This document shows, piece after piece, positions 53,366-61,907 of a DNA stretch of 64,000 nucleotides. Origin of the DNA: Puia sp963703355 (lineage in GTDB: Bacteria; Bacteroidota; Bacteroidia; Chitinophagales; Chitinophagaceae); the NCBI GenBank assembly GCA_963703355.1, contig OY969813.1:2914001-2978000 (forward strand), read 5' to 3'. The translations under genes and the position numbers were made by a program. Each line of letters opens with the position of its first letter. Position 1 is the first letter of the stretch. The notes beneath the pieces were generated by a model. The model was not told where the DNA came from. It saw nothing but the letters and a program-made list of their open reading frames with translations, and did not search any database.

Positions 53366-54142
53366 CTAATAAACAATGGTGTATTCGAATTTCTCAGGGT
53401 GGTCGAACACTTCGATCAGGTTATACTGCATGATGATTTTTTTCCTATCGGGGAAAAGTTTGGCCAGACTGTTATCTATTTTCTTGCAGGGTCTTGGAAT
53501 TACAATCGTAAGCGTATAAGGAATGGAGATACCCATATTTCCGGCATCTTTCATTTGCGAAAACTGCGGACTTTGCTGCAGGGCCTTCCATCTTTCAGGA
53601 TTCAGTTTACGGGAGAGAAGACCATCGTGACTTTGGAAATCGTAGACAGAATTGAACTGATTCATGTCGGGCATGCTGTTGTCAGTGCCCACGGAAACCG
53701 TATCAGGCTTACCTGCTATGCCTTTGAACAATTGGTTGAACCCAAGTGACTGATTGTTCATGGAAACATATAACTTCTGCAGGCTGGCGAGATTCTTAAA
53801 AGGAATAATGATATCGCTTTTGAATTCTTTCTGCTCCATATTCAGCTTCAGATGGATTGAACCATCTTTGATGAGCGCTTTGTCTTCAGCTGAAATATTT
53901 TTTGCCGTATCCAGGAGTGCCTTCATCATCACGGTAGTGTCGATATTTTTAGAAGGCATTTGTTTATCCATTTCATCCTTGCCCAGATAACTTTCCATTA
54001 CTTTGAGAAGCTGGCTCATATCAGTATGGATAGAATATACCCCTGAACCATCTGCATGTACGTCGATATCCTCATTAATTTCAAAACATCCTGCCAGGAA
54101 AACCATACTGGCTATGGTAAAAAAATATTTCAGTCTCTTCAT
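53366..54142 (-). CDS. Lipoprotein of unknown function
   Basis: 258 residues, lipobox FLAGCFE. Starts NEDIDVHADGSGVYSIHTDM, a pattern (conserved IxVxxDGSGxxxxxxD) found in Bacteroidota lipoproteins. Middle is helical with many Met and Lys, and the C-terminal part returns to strands (ISIPYTLTIVIPRP, EVFDHPEKFEYTIVY). It precedes nadB by 9 bp on the same strand. Confidence 0.8.
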   Translation of the reverse strand: MKRLKYFFTIASMVFLAGCFEINEDIDVHADGSGVYSIHTDMSQLLKVMESYLGKDEMDKQMPSKNIDTTVMMKALLDTAKNISAEDKALIKDGSIHLKLNMEQKEFKSDIIIPFKNLASLQKLYVSMNNQSLGFNQLFKGIAGKPDTVSVGTDNSMPDMNQFNSVYDFQSHDGLLSRKLNPERWKALQQSPQFSQMKDAGNMGISIPYTLTIVIPRPCKKIDNSLAKLFPDRKKIIMQYNLIEVFDHPEKFEYTIVY

Positions 54143-54170
54143 ATAAAATATTATTAGGCAAGGTACATGT

Positions 54171-55124
54171 TTACCGGAATTCCAGCTGATATAACACCCT
54201 AAAACTTTGCGAATCGCCAGGATCTAAAATGATGAGACCTAGACCGTTGTTAAATGAATCGGGAGCTGAACTCAGATTTTCAATTGCAATCGTTCTGCGA
54301 TCGTCAGGCGTATAAATCTGCAGATAGGGATAATTCTTATCGGGGAAAAAACTCAAGCGTAACCCATTCGCGGGATTTTCAAGTGTAACTGCCGGACCGC
54401 CATCATCGGGGGAAAGAAAATAATTATGGTCAAAGACATCGCTGCCTATCAAACGTGGTGTGAGAAACTTTTCCGTTTCAATGTAATGGCCTAAGGGGAT
54501 CAGTTTATCACTGAAGGCCAGGTTCTTCCGGGAGCGGAAATACAATATCCAGTCATCCACTTTCCCTTCCAGACTGAAATACGGATGCCATCCATCAGCC
54601 ATGGGTAACCGTATATCGGATATATTTTTTACAGTGGTATCCAGATATAATTTGCCTCCATGTTTTAACGTATATTTTACGATGATATCAAAACTAAAAG
54701 GATAGGCGGCATTCCCCCCTCTGTATTGATAATTCATTGTAATGTATGCCTGATCATCCTGAACAGTTTTCTCTGTAACTGTAAATGGCTTGTCAGAAAG
54801 AATGCCATGTATTGCGGAACCATCTTTAAATTTGTCCGCGAATTCAAACGAGTGTCCTTCGAATTGATATTTGCCTTCTGAAATCCGGCAGACAAAAGGA
54901 GAGAGTTTGGCGCTCTTATAGGAAGACGACTGATTTTTTTTCAGGTCTGCAAGATTTTTATAGCTGTCAACAACCTGGATTCTTCGGTTTCCCAATGGAA
55001 TAGAGAATTCGTGTAATAAAGCTCCTGCATCGGGGAGTACGCGGACCTGAATTCCGGAGCTGATATCGGTGATTTGTAAAAGGTCCAGGTCCTCTTCTCT
55101 TTCCCGTGTAATTGTAAATGACAT
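54171..55124 (-). CDS. Aldose 1-epimerase
   Basis: 317 residues. Likely mutarotase, interconverting alpha- and beta-anomers of galactose or glucose. It shows YKSAKLSPFVCRISEGKYQF, SAIHGILSDKPF (catalytic His), ADGWHPYFSLEG (second His), and TIAIENLSSAPDSFNNGLGL with the catalytic Glu. Divergent from galK with 24 bp between the start codons, so the two genes likely work together on galactose. Confidence 0.92.
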   Translation of the reverse strand: MSFTITREREEDLDLLQITDISSGIQVRVLPDAGALLHEFSIPLGNRRIQVVDSYKNLADLKKNQSSSYKSAKLSPFVCRISEGKYQFEGHSFEFADKFKDGSAIHGILSDKPFTVTEKTVQDDQAYITMNYQYRGGNAAYPFSFDIIVKYTLKHGGKLYLDTTVKNISDIRLPMADGWHPYFSLEGKVDDWILYFRSRKNLAFSDKLIPLGHYIETEKFLTPRLIGSDVFDHNYFLSPDDGGPAVTLENPANGLRLSFFPDKNYPYLQIYTPDDRRTIAIENLSSAPDSFNNGLGLIILDPGDSQSFRVLYQLEFR

Positions 55125-55148
55125 TTAAATGTTTTTAATTTTCGAAGA

Positions 55149-56297
55149 ATGACAATGGATACAGAGAAGCAATTTCAACAATATTTCGGAAAACCATGTC
55201 GAATTGCTTCGGCACCCGGCAGGGTTAATCTGATTGGCGAACACACCGACTATAATCTCGGATTTGTGTTACCCGCCGCCATAGACAGAAATATTCAGGT
55301 TGCCTTTGCGCCAAACAGGGATCTGAAACTAAACGTTACGGCTCCTGCTTACGGTGAACAATATTCATTTAATCTGGACGAAATGCATCCCGTGAAAGGT
55401 TGGCCAACCTATTTGTTGGGAATGATCAGTATGGTGATGCCGGAAAAACGATTGCCTCATGGAATGGATATTCTTATTGACGGCAACATTCCAATAGGGG
55501 CCGGCATGAGTTCTTCCGCTGCCCTTTGTTCAGCTTTTGGTCTTGCGCTTAATGAATTTTTTAAACTCGGCCTGTCGAAGATGGCCATTGCATTGGCGGC
55601 ACAGAAAACAGAACATGAATTTGCGGGTGTTCAATGTGGTATCATGGATCCCTTCGCCAGTCTACATGGTAAAGAAGGACATCTGATCAAACTCGACTGC
55701 CGTAGTCTGGAGTATGAATATATTCCGTTCCATTTTCCGGATATCCGGATTGTTCTTGTGAATTCGATGGTCAGTCATTCTCTGGCTTCTTCCGAATATA
55801 ATGTACGACGCCAGCAGTGTGAAAAAGGGGTTTCCATATTGCAACAATATGATGCTGGTATCCTTTCTCTTCGCGATTTGCGTGCTGAATTTCTGGATGC
55901 ACATAAAAAGGAGCTGGATGAAGTGGTTTATAGAAGATGTCATTTTATTGTAGGAGAAAATCAGCGTTTACTGAATGGATGCGAGTGCTTAAAAAATAAT
56001 GATCTGGATGCATTTGGTAAACTCATGTATGCCTCCCACGACGGCCTGAGCAGGGATTATGAGGTGAGCTGTCCTGAATCAGATTTTCTTGTGAGAACAA
56101 TTAAACATCATGCCGGTGTGAAGGGAGCAAGACAAATGGGTGGCGGTTTTGGCGGATGCATTATTACACTGGTCGAGGCTAATAAAACAGAACATTTTAT
56201 TCGCGACATCCAGAAAATATATGAATCGAAATATGAGAAAAGACCAGATTGTTATGAAATGAATATCAGCGACGGAGCATACATTATCAATCCATAA
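55149..56297 (+). CDS. galK: Galactokinase
   Basis: 382 residues. Phosphorylates galactose at C1. Signatures: GRVNLIGEHTDYNLGFVLPA (galactokinase), IPIGAGMSSSAALCSAFGLA (GHMP ATP site), GVQCGIMDPFASLHG (catalytic Asp) and ARQMGGGFGGCIITLVE. ATG 55149 (MTMDTEKQF) or ATG 55155 could start it. The rest of the Leloir genes are not in the window. Confidence 0.96.
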   Translation: MTMDTEKQFQQYFGKPCRIASAPGRVNLIGEHTDYNLGFVLPAAIDRNIQVAFAPNRDLKLNVTAPAYGEQYSFNLDEMHPVKGWPTYLLGMISMVMPEKRLPHGMDILIDGNIPIGAGMSSSAALCSAFGLALNEFFKLGLSKMAIALAAQKTEHEFAGVQCGIMDPFASLHGKEGHLIKLDCRSLEYEYIPFHFPDIRIVLVNSMVSHSLASSEYNVRRQQCEKGVSILQQYDAGILSLRDLRAEFLDAHKKELDEVVYRRCHFIVGENQRLLNGCECLKNNDLDAFGKLMYASHDGLSRDYEVSCPESDFLVRTIKHHAGVKGARQMGGGFGGCIITLVEANKTEHFIRDIQKIYESKYEKRPDCYEMNISDGAYIINP

Positions 56298-56363
56298 ACA
56301 TTCGGATGACATGTTTACATTATCATTTCCCCATTTAATTCTAACATTATTTATTTTCTAAAA

Positions 56364-58382
56364 TTACATATTTACCACACTTATATCGGGTTCAACCCAT
56401 TGGTTATGGTCTTTTAATAATTGAATAAGCTCGGAAACTGCTGTCGCGCTATTTACTCCGCGTTTCATAACTTCTTTTCCTTTATACAGGGTAATTTTTC
56501 CGGGGCCACTGCCTACATAACCAAAATCCGCGTCCGCCATTTCTCCCGGGCCATTTACAATACAGCCCATGATGGCAATCTTGAGTCCTTTTAAGTGGCT
56601 CGTTACCGACCTGATTTTTGCAGTCGTTTCCTGCAGATCGAATAATGTTCTGCCACAAGATGGACAGGAGATATATTCTGTTTTCGAAATTCTCGTTCTT
56701 GCTGCCTGTAAAATTGAAAATGCAGTGCTATTCAGAAACTGGTGATTATTGGTAACTGTTAAATACGTTCTTCCGCTCGCCTGGTTATTTACTATTTTTT
56801 TAGCATCATTCTTTAGCCATGCACCATCTCCCATTCCATCAACCAGCAGTGCTCCGGATTCTATGGCAAAATGGATCAGTTGTTTGTCGATGGTAACTTC
56901 CCCACATTCCACCGCGAGGATAACCGGAATATCCAGATTCCTGTTCATCAATTCAATCACAAAACGTCTGGTATCCTGCACGGGATTCCCGTGATCGGAA
57001 TGAATGCAGAGAACCAGTCCCGGGATTTTTTTTATCGTGTCGAAAAATATGGAACTCTTTATATTATTTGTATTGACTGAAAAGAAATTGATTGTCGACG
57101 AAAAAATTATTGCCGGGATGATATCACTTGTTAATTCAATCAGTGGGAAATATTTTTCCTCAACGGCATTCAACTTCATTTGATCTGCCTTTTTCCAGGT
57201 ATCGTAATTACAAATGACTTTCAGTGTGCCGGGAAGATTAAAATCCAATATTTTATCACCCGTGTAAATATAATCCGCCGCTCCATCACCAATTTCCCAT
57301 TTGTCTATACTGGTATCGTAGTCATACCCAATTCGCTGAAGAGATTCCCGGGTAATCACTTCTTCTTGCGCGTAATCGGCTACTACTACCGGCACGTGCA
57401 TGCCGCCAATATTGTGGACCGCCTGGGTTTTTCTTCTTTTATATTCAAAAGGGGAAAAGGGTATTTTGTCGACAGGTAAAATCCCGGAACCTTTTGTTTT
57501 ACTGTTGTAACGTGCAACGATATCCTGACATACAGGGATTTCAAATTCCGGGTCTTCGGTTAAGGATACCCGTATGGTATCGCCGATACCATCTTCCAGT
57601 AAGGTTCCGATTCCAATGGCGGATTTTATTCTTCCGTCTTCTCCGTCGCCGGCTTCGGTAACGCCGATATGCAGCGGATAGATGAGATTGAATTCATCCT
57701 GCATTGTTTTTACCAGCAAGCGGTAGGCTTCTACCATCACCAATGGATTGCTCGATTTCATACTCAGCACAATCTGATGATAATTTTCACTTCTTGCAAT
57801 TCGGAGAAATTCCATGGCACTTTCAACCATGCCCATAGGTGTATCACCGTACCTGCTCATGATGCGATCACTCAGCGAACCGTGATTTGTTCCGATACGC
57901 ATGGCTGTGCCATATTCTTTGCAAATTCGGATGAGGGGAAGAAAGCGATCCTGTATTCTTTCTATTTCTTCCACATAATCGGCGTCGGTATAATCAATGA
58001 ACTCAAACTTTTTCTTATCTGCGTAGTTACCTGGATTAATACGCACTTTTTCGACGATACGCGCAGCAATCTCAGCAGCATTGGGTGTGAAATGAATATC
58101 TGCCACGATGGGGGTTTTGTATCCCCTTCTGCGAATTTCGTTTTTGATATGCAGCAGATTCTCAGCTTCTGTTTTACTCGGAGCGGTAATGCGAATTAAT
58201 TCTGCACCTGCTTCAATACAACGAATCGATTGTTCCACGGTTTTCATTGTATCCATCGTGTCGAAGGTGGTCATCGTTTGTACCCGAATGGGTGCATCGC
58301 CTCCTAAAATAAGATCCCCGACAGTAACAGGTACTGTATTCAGTCTTTTATATTCCGTGAGAGAATGCGTGTATAACTGCAT
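56364..58382 (-). CDS. ispG: 4-hydroxy-3-methylbut-2-enyl diphosphate synthase, long form
   Basis: 672 residues. An Fe-S enzyme of the MEP isoprenoid pathway. N-terminal TIM barrel: PIRVQTMTTFDTMDTMKTVE, VADIHFTPNAAEIAARIVEK, RIGTNHGSLSDRIMSRYGDT. C-terminal cluster domain: ISCPSCGRTLFDLQE and AIMGCIVNGPGEMADADFGY with the three Cys ligands. The extra 250-residue middle domain (about 350-590) is characteristic of the Bacteroidota, Chlamydiae and plant form. It supplies precursors used by UppS. Confidence 0.96.
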   Translation of the reverse strand: MQLYTHSLTEYKRLNTVPVTVGDLILGGDAPIRVQTMTTFDTMDTMKTVEQSIRCIEAGAELIRITAPSKTEAENLLHIKNEIRRRGYKTPIVADIHFTPNAAEIAARIVEKVRINPGNYADKKKFEFIDYTDADYVEEIERIQDRFLPLIRICKEYGTAMRIGTNHGSLSDRIMSRYGDTPMGMVESAMEFLRIARSENYHQIVLSMKSSNPLVMVEAYRLLVKTMQDEFNLIYPLHIGVTEAGDGEDGRIKSAIGIGTLLEDGIGDTIRVSLTEDPEFEIPVCQDIVARYNSKTKGSGILPVDKIPFSPFEYKRRKTQAVHNIGGMHVPVVVADYAQEEVITRESLQRIGYDYDTSIDKWEIGDGAADYIYTGDKILDFNLPGTLKVICNYDTWKKADQMKLNAVEEKYFPLIELTSDIIPAIIFSSTINFFSVNTNNIKSSIFFDTIKKIPGLVLCIHSDHGNPVQDTRRFVIELMNRNLDIPVILAVECGEVTIDKQLIHFAIESGALLVDGMGDGAWLKNDAKKIVNNQASGRTYLTVTNNHQFLNSTAFSILQAARTRISKTEYISCPSCGRTLFDLQETTAKIRSVTSHLKGLKIAIMGCIVNGPGEMADADFGYVGSGPGKITLYKGKEVMKRGVNSATAVSELIQLLKDHNQWVEPDISVVNM

Positions 58383-58427
58383 GAGTTACTGAAAAATTGT
58401 TTTGACTAACAAAGGTATGAAGCTTGA

Positions 58428-58549
58428 GCATTCCGCGTTAAGCGTTTCGCGTTAAGCGTTCCGCGTTCCCCACCTTCGCTAAAGCTACAGTGGGCTAAGA
58501 GCGTTCAGCTTTATGCTTTACGCGTTAAGCTTTACGCTTTAAGCATTAT
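58428..58549. repeat. Heptamer arrays flanking a hairpin element
   Basis: Left: GCATTCC, GCGTTAA, GCGTTTC, GCGTTAA, GCGTTCC twice (58428-58469). Right: GCGTTCA, GCTTTAT, GCTTTAC, GCGTTAA, GCTTTAC, GCTTTAA, GCATTAT (58501-58549). Between lies the element at 58469-58500. The array ends 6 bp from the stop codon of the minus-strand TPR gene. Confidence 0.92.
58469..58500. repeat. Interspersed hairpin element, copy 1
   Basis: CCCACCTTCG, CTAAAGCTAC, AGTGGGCTAAGA in sequence. CCCAC pairs with GTGGG. A nearly identical copy (one extra A and one base change) stands at 61935-61967, also inside a heptamer array and in the same orientation relative to the neighbouring minus-strand gene. Confidence 0.8.
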
Positions 58550-58555
58550 GCCCTC

Positions 58556-59218
58556 TCACCAATCCTTATCCGGATGGCTGAGTGTGTGCGTTTTATTTTG
58601 ATTCATTTTATCCTGAACATCCTTTTCTCTCTGCTCCAGCGACCGAAGATATTGTTCCACCTGTTGTTTGTTCAGTTTGCTCTGTTGTTGCTTAGGTGTA
58701 TTGTCGGGCTTATTCTGTTCCTTTTTCTGTTTGTTATCGTTCTGTTTTTTTTCAGGATTATCTTTTTTATTCTGCTGATCCTGTTTCTTCTTCTCCATCA
58801 GTGCTTTTACGAGATTTTCCCTCGCGGCACTGTCGGCAGGATCCAGGCGCAGCGCATTCTTCCAGGCATCGATGCTCTCGTCGATTTTTTTCTGACGTAT
58901 CATCGCAACGCCTTTATTGTAATAGGCATTCTGTCTTGTATTCTCGCCTGCTTTGGATTGCAAAACGTCGTCATAGGACCCGGCTGCTTTTTCGTAATCA
59001 CTTTTACGATAGAGGGCATCTCCCAGATTAAAAATAGCATCAGGATTTCCCGGAGATTTTTTTATTGCCTTCTCGTAATTGGCAAGCGATTGATCGTATT
59101 CCTGTTTATTATAAAATCGATTGCCCCGGCGTATCAACGCGTCAGTCGTTTGCGCTGCTGTTCGGAAAAATCCAAACAATAAACTGAGAAATAATATGTA
59201 TCGGATTGTTTTAAGCAA
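58556..59218 (-). CDS. TPR protein, BatC-like
   Basis: 220 residues from a TTG start (ttg ctt aaa), needed to include the signal peptide LKTIRYILFLSLLFGFFRTA. Three TPR motifs follow (GNRFYNKQEYDQSLANYEKA, DAIFNLGDALYRKSDYEKAA, NAYYNKGVAMIRQKKIDESI). The C-terminal 65 residues are Lys/Gln/Asn-rich (KKQDQQNKKDNPEKKQNDNK). This matches BatC of the Bacteroides aerotolerance operon. It overlaps the VWA gene by 8 bp. Confidence 0.85.
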   Translation of the reverse strand: MLKTIRYILFLSLLFGFFRTAAQTTDALIRRGNRFYNKQEYDQSLANYEKAIKKSPGNPDAIFNLGDALYRKSDYEKAAGSYDDVLQSKAGENTRQNAYYNKGVAMIRQKKIDESIDAWKNALRLDPADSAARENLVKALMEKKKQDQQNKKDNPEKKQNDNKQKKEQNKPDNTPKQQQSKLNKQQVEQYLRSLEQREKDVQDKMNQNKTHTLSHPDKDW

Positions 59219-60206
59219 TTTTTCTTTTTCTTTCGGGTATGAATAATTCCAATATCAATAATAATCCCGCTACACCGATGAACCAGGGGAAATAATTCTT
59301 AAAATTGATGAACTCTGAATCAGACAATGCTCTTTTTTCTATACTATCCAGCCGTTGAGTGAGTGTGGCCGTAGCATCTTCCAGGTTTTCCAAATGAATA
59401 TACATGCCATTGGTTGCGTCTGAAAGACCTGTCAATTCCTGTTCATTCAGTTTTGATATAACTATATTTCCCTGATTGTCTTTTTTTGGTTCCTTGGTTT
59501 CCGGATCGATGATTTGGGAACCTTCTGGTGAGCCAATGCCGACTGTATTTATCATAACGCCATCGTCAGCCATTTGTTTTGCCACTTTTAACGCGTCCGG
59601 ATCATGATCTTCACCATCGGAAATCAGCACGACTGCTTTGTATTTATGTTCATTCCTGTTAAAAGAACTGTTCGCCATGGTTAACGCCTCGGCGAAAACC
59701 GTTCCCTGTGTGGGCACAACATCAGGACTGGCCTCCGATATATACATTTTTGCAGCGCCATGATCCGTAGTGAGAGGCATTTGCATATAAGCCCTGCCGG
59801 CGAACAGAATTAAACCGATACGGTCATTTTGCAGACGATCGGTTAATCTGTACAGCAATTGTTTTGCTTTATCCAATCTGCTCGGTTTTACATCCTGGGC
59901 CAGCATACTTTTACTTACGTCCAATACGATCATAACATCCACACCCTGGCGCGAGATATTTTCCTCACTGCCCCTCGCCCTCAGGTTAGCGAGCCCCGCG
60001 ACAAGAAAAAAAACTGCAATGCATATCAGTATAAACTTTAATTGAAAATTTCGTGAAGAAAACGACTTCACCAGCTGAGATACGAGCGTTGGGTCACCTA
60101 TCCGTTTGCTCATTGTTTTCTTCCAGCTGATCAACTGGAAGTACATAAAAACGAGCAGCGGAATCAGAAACAGGCCAATGAAATATTCCGGATGTTGAAA
60201 ATGCAA
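59211..60206 (-). CDS. VWA-domain membrane protein, BatB-like
   Basis: 331 residues. Two N-terminal spans (EYFIGLFLIPLLVFMYFQLI, FILICIAVFFLVAGLANLRA), a von Willebrand A domain (about 90-300) with MIDAS motif MIVLDVSKSMLAQD and VVLISDGEDHDPDA, and a C-terminal span (WFIGVAGLLLILELFIP). It matches BatA/BatB. Its partner TPR gene overlaps it by 8 bp; no BatA, BatD or BatE gene is seen. Confidence 0.9.
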   Translation of the reverse strand: MHFQHPEYFIGLFLIPLLVFMYFQLISWKKTMSKRIGDPTLVSQLVKSFSSRNFQLKFILICIAVFFLVAGLANLRARGSEENISRQGVDVMIVLDVSKSMLAQDVKPSRLDKAKQLLYRLTDRLQNDRIGLILFAGRAYMQMPLTTDHGAAKMYISEASPDVVPTQGTVFAEALTMANSSFNRNEHKYKAVVLISDGEDHDPDALKVAKQMADDGVMINTVGIGSPEGSQIIDPETKEPKKDNQGNIVISKLNEQELTGLSDATNGMYIHLENLEDATATLTQRLDSIEKRALSDSEFINFKNYFPWFIGVAGLLLILELFIPERKRKIA

Positions 60207-60212
60207 AGCTTA

Positions 60213-60254
60213 TATGAGTTATAAGTTATAAGTTATGGATTATGAGTTATGAGT
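60213..60254. repeat. Six-unit heptamer array (TATGAGT type)
   Basis: TATGAGT, TATAAGT, TATAAGT, TATGGAT, TATGAGT, TATGAGT, starting 7 bp upstream of the start codon of the VWA gene. Confidence 0.9.
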
Positions 60255-60273
60255 CGTCAAACTTCATCCTTCA

Positions 60274-60364
60274 GCTTAAAGCTTAAAGCTTTACGCTTTA
60301 CGCTTTACGCTTTACGCTTTACGCTTTACGCTTTACGCTTTACGCTTTACGCTTTACGCTTTAG
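60274..60364. repeat. Thirteen-unit heptamer array (GCTTTAC type)
   Basis: GCTTAAA twice (60274-60287), GCTTTAC ten times without change (60288-60357), then GCTTTAG. This is the longest and purest array in the window, and so the most likely to vary in length between strains. Confidence 0.97.
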
Positions 60365-60402
60365 ACCTAGGCACGCAAGATAATAAACACCCCGCAGGCG
60401 AA

Positions 60403-61209
60403 TTATTTCTTTCCGTTAAAAAATCCCATATGGCTGAGAATATCTTTTAATAACTTAATCCGAACCTTCGCGACCCTGTCAAGCACCGTGGATTCAATAT
60501 TAAGTACAAAGAAATAGGGGTGTTTATTTTCTTCAATCCAACCCAATACCCAGCCAATTTCAACTCCATTTCCCTGGAAACCCCAGCCTGTTTTATAGAA
60601 TAGTTTATAGTTCGCGTTCTGTTCCCTTAACATTACAGACTGTACAATATCCTGGGTCCGTTTAAAAAAGGGGAGTTGATCGAAATAAAGTTTTTTTACA
60701 AGGCCAAGTTGCTCATCTGGTTTAATTTTCAACCTATTGTTCAGCCAAAATGAATCTATGGGGCCACTGATATCCTTGTTTCCGTAACCCAGACTGTCGA
60801 TCCAACGTTTCATATTATCGCGGCCTATCCGTCGTGCAACTTCCTGGTAATACGGAACTGCTGAAACGGCGAAGGCCTCTTTCATCGTAAGATCCTTATT
60901 CCAGTCTTCATTCCATCTTTTTACACCGTCCCATTTTATAATCATGTTTTCATCCTTTATAACTCCCGTCTGAATGCCGATTAGTGAATTCACGATCTTA
61001 AAAGTGGATGCCGGTGTGTAAGAACTGTCGCGATACCGTGTCAAATTATAGATCGTGAAGCTATTTTCACCGTTATCGAACAATGCAAAACACCCTTTTA
61101 CACCTGCAGAATCGAAATAGGGTTTCAAGCCTTCATCTTCTTTTACATTATTGGTCGAGCAGCCTGTAAAAACAAGAAGAATTAATACAACGGGTAAGAA
61201 GCGGGACAT
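60403..61209 (-). CDS. Class D (OXA-type) beta-lactamase, lipoprotein
   Basis: 268 residues from ATG 61209 (MSRFLPVVLILLVFTGCST), lipobox VFTGCS; the longer frame to 61326 would run into the divergent gene. All class D motifs are present: PASTFKIVNSLIG with Ser and the carbamylated Lys (STFK), SAVPYYQEVARRIG (SxV), YGNKDISGP (YGN) and KTGWGFQG (KTG). It would hydrolyse beta-lactams in the periplasm. BlaR/MecR-type sensor domains have the same fold, but no membrane module is seen here. Confidence 0.93.
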   Translation of the reverse strand: MSRFLPVVLILLVFTGCSTNNVKEDEGLKPYFDSAGVKGCFALFDNGENSFTIYNLTRYRDSSYTPASTFKIVNSLIGIQTGVIKDENMIIKWDGVKRWNEDWNKDLTMKEAFAVSAVPYYQEVARRIGRDNMKRWIDSLGYGNKDISGPIDSFWLNNRLKIKPDEQLGLVKKLYFDQLPFFKRTQDIVQSVMLREQNANYKLFYKTGWGFQGNGVEIGWVLGWIEENKHPYFFVLNIESTVLDRVAKVRIKLLKDILSHMGFFNGKK

Positions 61210-61278
61210 AGTGAATTTTTGCAAAAATAAGCTGCGCAGGACTAAATGGATATGGTTATATTTAATTGATGAAATTAT

Positions 61279-61794
61279 ATGCTTACTAAGACTGATATTG
61301 AAAAATATTTTATTGCAGAGAAGCACGAAAGCCTTGTTTTTCTGGTTATCGGTATTGCTGCCATCCTGTTAGCCATCACTTTTTATTTTTTGATAAAATC
61401 ACCTGTTTATAAAGGAGCTGCCATTCCATTGTTAGCCCTCGGGTTGATTCAGGCAATTGCCGGATATGCAGTTTATGTAAAAAGTGACGACCAGCGCATC
61501 AGTCAGGTGTATGCATTTGACATGAATCCCGATCAGCTAAAAACGATTGAGCTGACCCGGATGCAAAAAGTAAAAACTAATTTTCTGGTTTACCAATGGA
61601 TAGAGATTGCTCTGATGATTGCCGGGCTCGTACTGGTTATTTTATTTAGAAATCAGGAACCAGGATCCTATTGGATGGGATTTGGACTCGCACTGACGCT
61701 GATGGCGGCAGAACTTTACACGGCAGATTTTATCGCTGAGAAACGTGCCATACAGTTTACAGCCTTGCTGGAAGAATTTAATGCGAAAGGCTGA
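61279..61794 (+). CDS. Four-span membrane protein of unknown function
   Basis: 171 residues with hydrophobic spans at about 19-39, 46-66, 109-127 and 133-152, and charged loops (YVKSDDQRISQVYAFDMNPD). Similar proteins occur in many Bacteroidota without known role. It is divergent from the beta-lactamase gene, 69 bp apart. Its stop is followed at once by a heptamer array. Confidence 0.75.
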   Translation: MLTKTDIEKYFIAEKHESLVFLVIGIAAILLAITFYFLIKSPVYKGAAIPLLALGLIQAIAGYAVYVKSDDQRISQVYAFDMNPDQLKTIELTRMQKVKTNFLVYQWIEIALMIAGLVLVILFRNQEPGSYWMGFGLALTLMAAELYTADFIAEKRAIQFTALLEEFNAKG

Positions 61795-61849
61795 ATGCTG
61801 AACGCTGAACGCATAACGCGTAACGCTGAACGCGAAACGCATAAGGCTA
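61794..61849 (+). repeat. Heptamer array after the membrane-protein stop codon
   Basis: AATGCTG, AACGCTG, AACGCAT, AACGCGT, AACGCTG, AACGCGA, AACGCAT, AAGGCTA. The first unit begins in the stop codon. Five bases (AACGC) are fixed and two vary. Confidence 0.93.
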
Positions 61850-61907
61850 AATGTATCTGTTCACATCTAACACGAAATTAAAAAAGTCACTTTATTCTGC
61901 AATGTCC

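Noticed and set aside
57669..58199. 176-codon frame antisense to ispG
   Set aside because: Shadow of a highly conserved gene; no coherent protein features.
58574..59182. 202-codon hydrophobic frame antisense to the BatC-like gene
   Set aside because: Arises from the Lys/Gln/Glu-rich codons on the other strand; the sense protein has clear TPR motifs and a signal peptide.
61210..61326. Longer N-terminus for the class D beta-lactamase
   Set aside because: The internal ATG at 61209 starts a proper lipoprotein signal, and the extension would overlap the start of the divergent gene at 61279.
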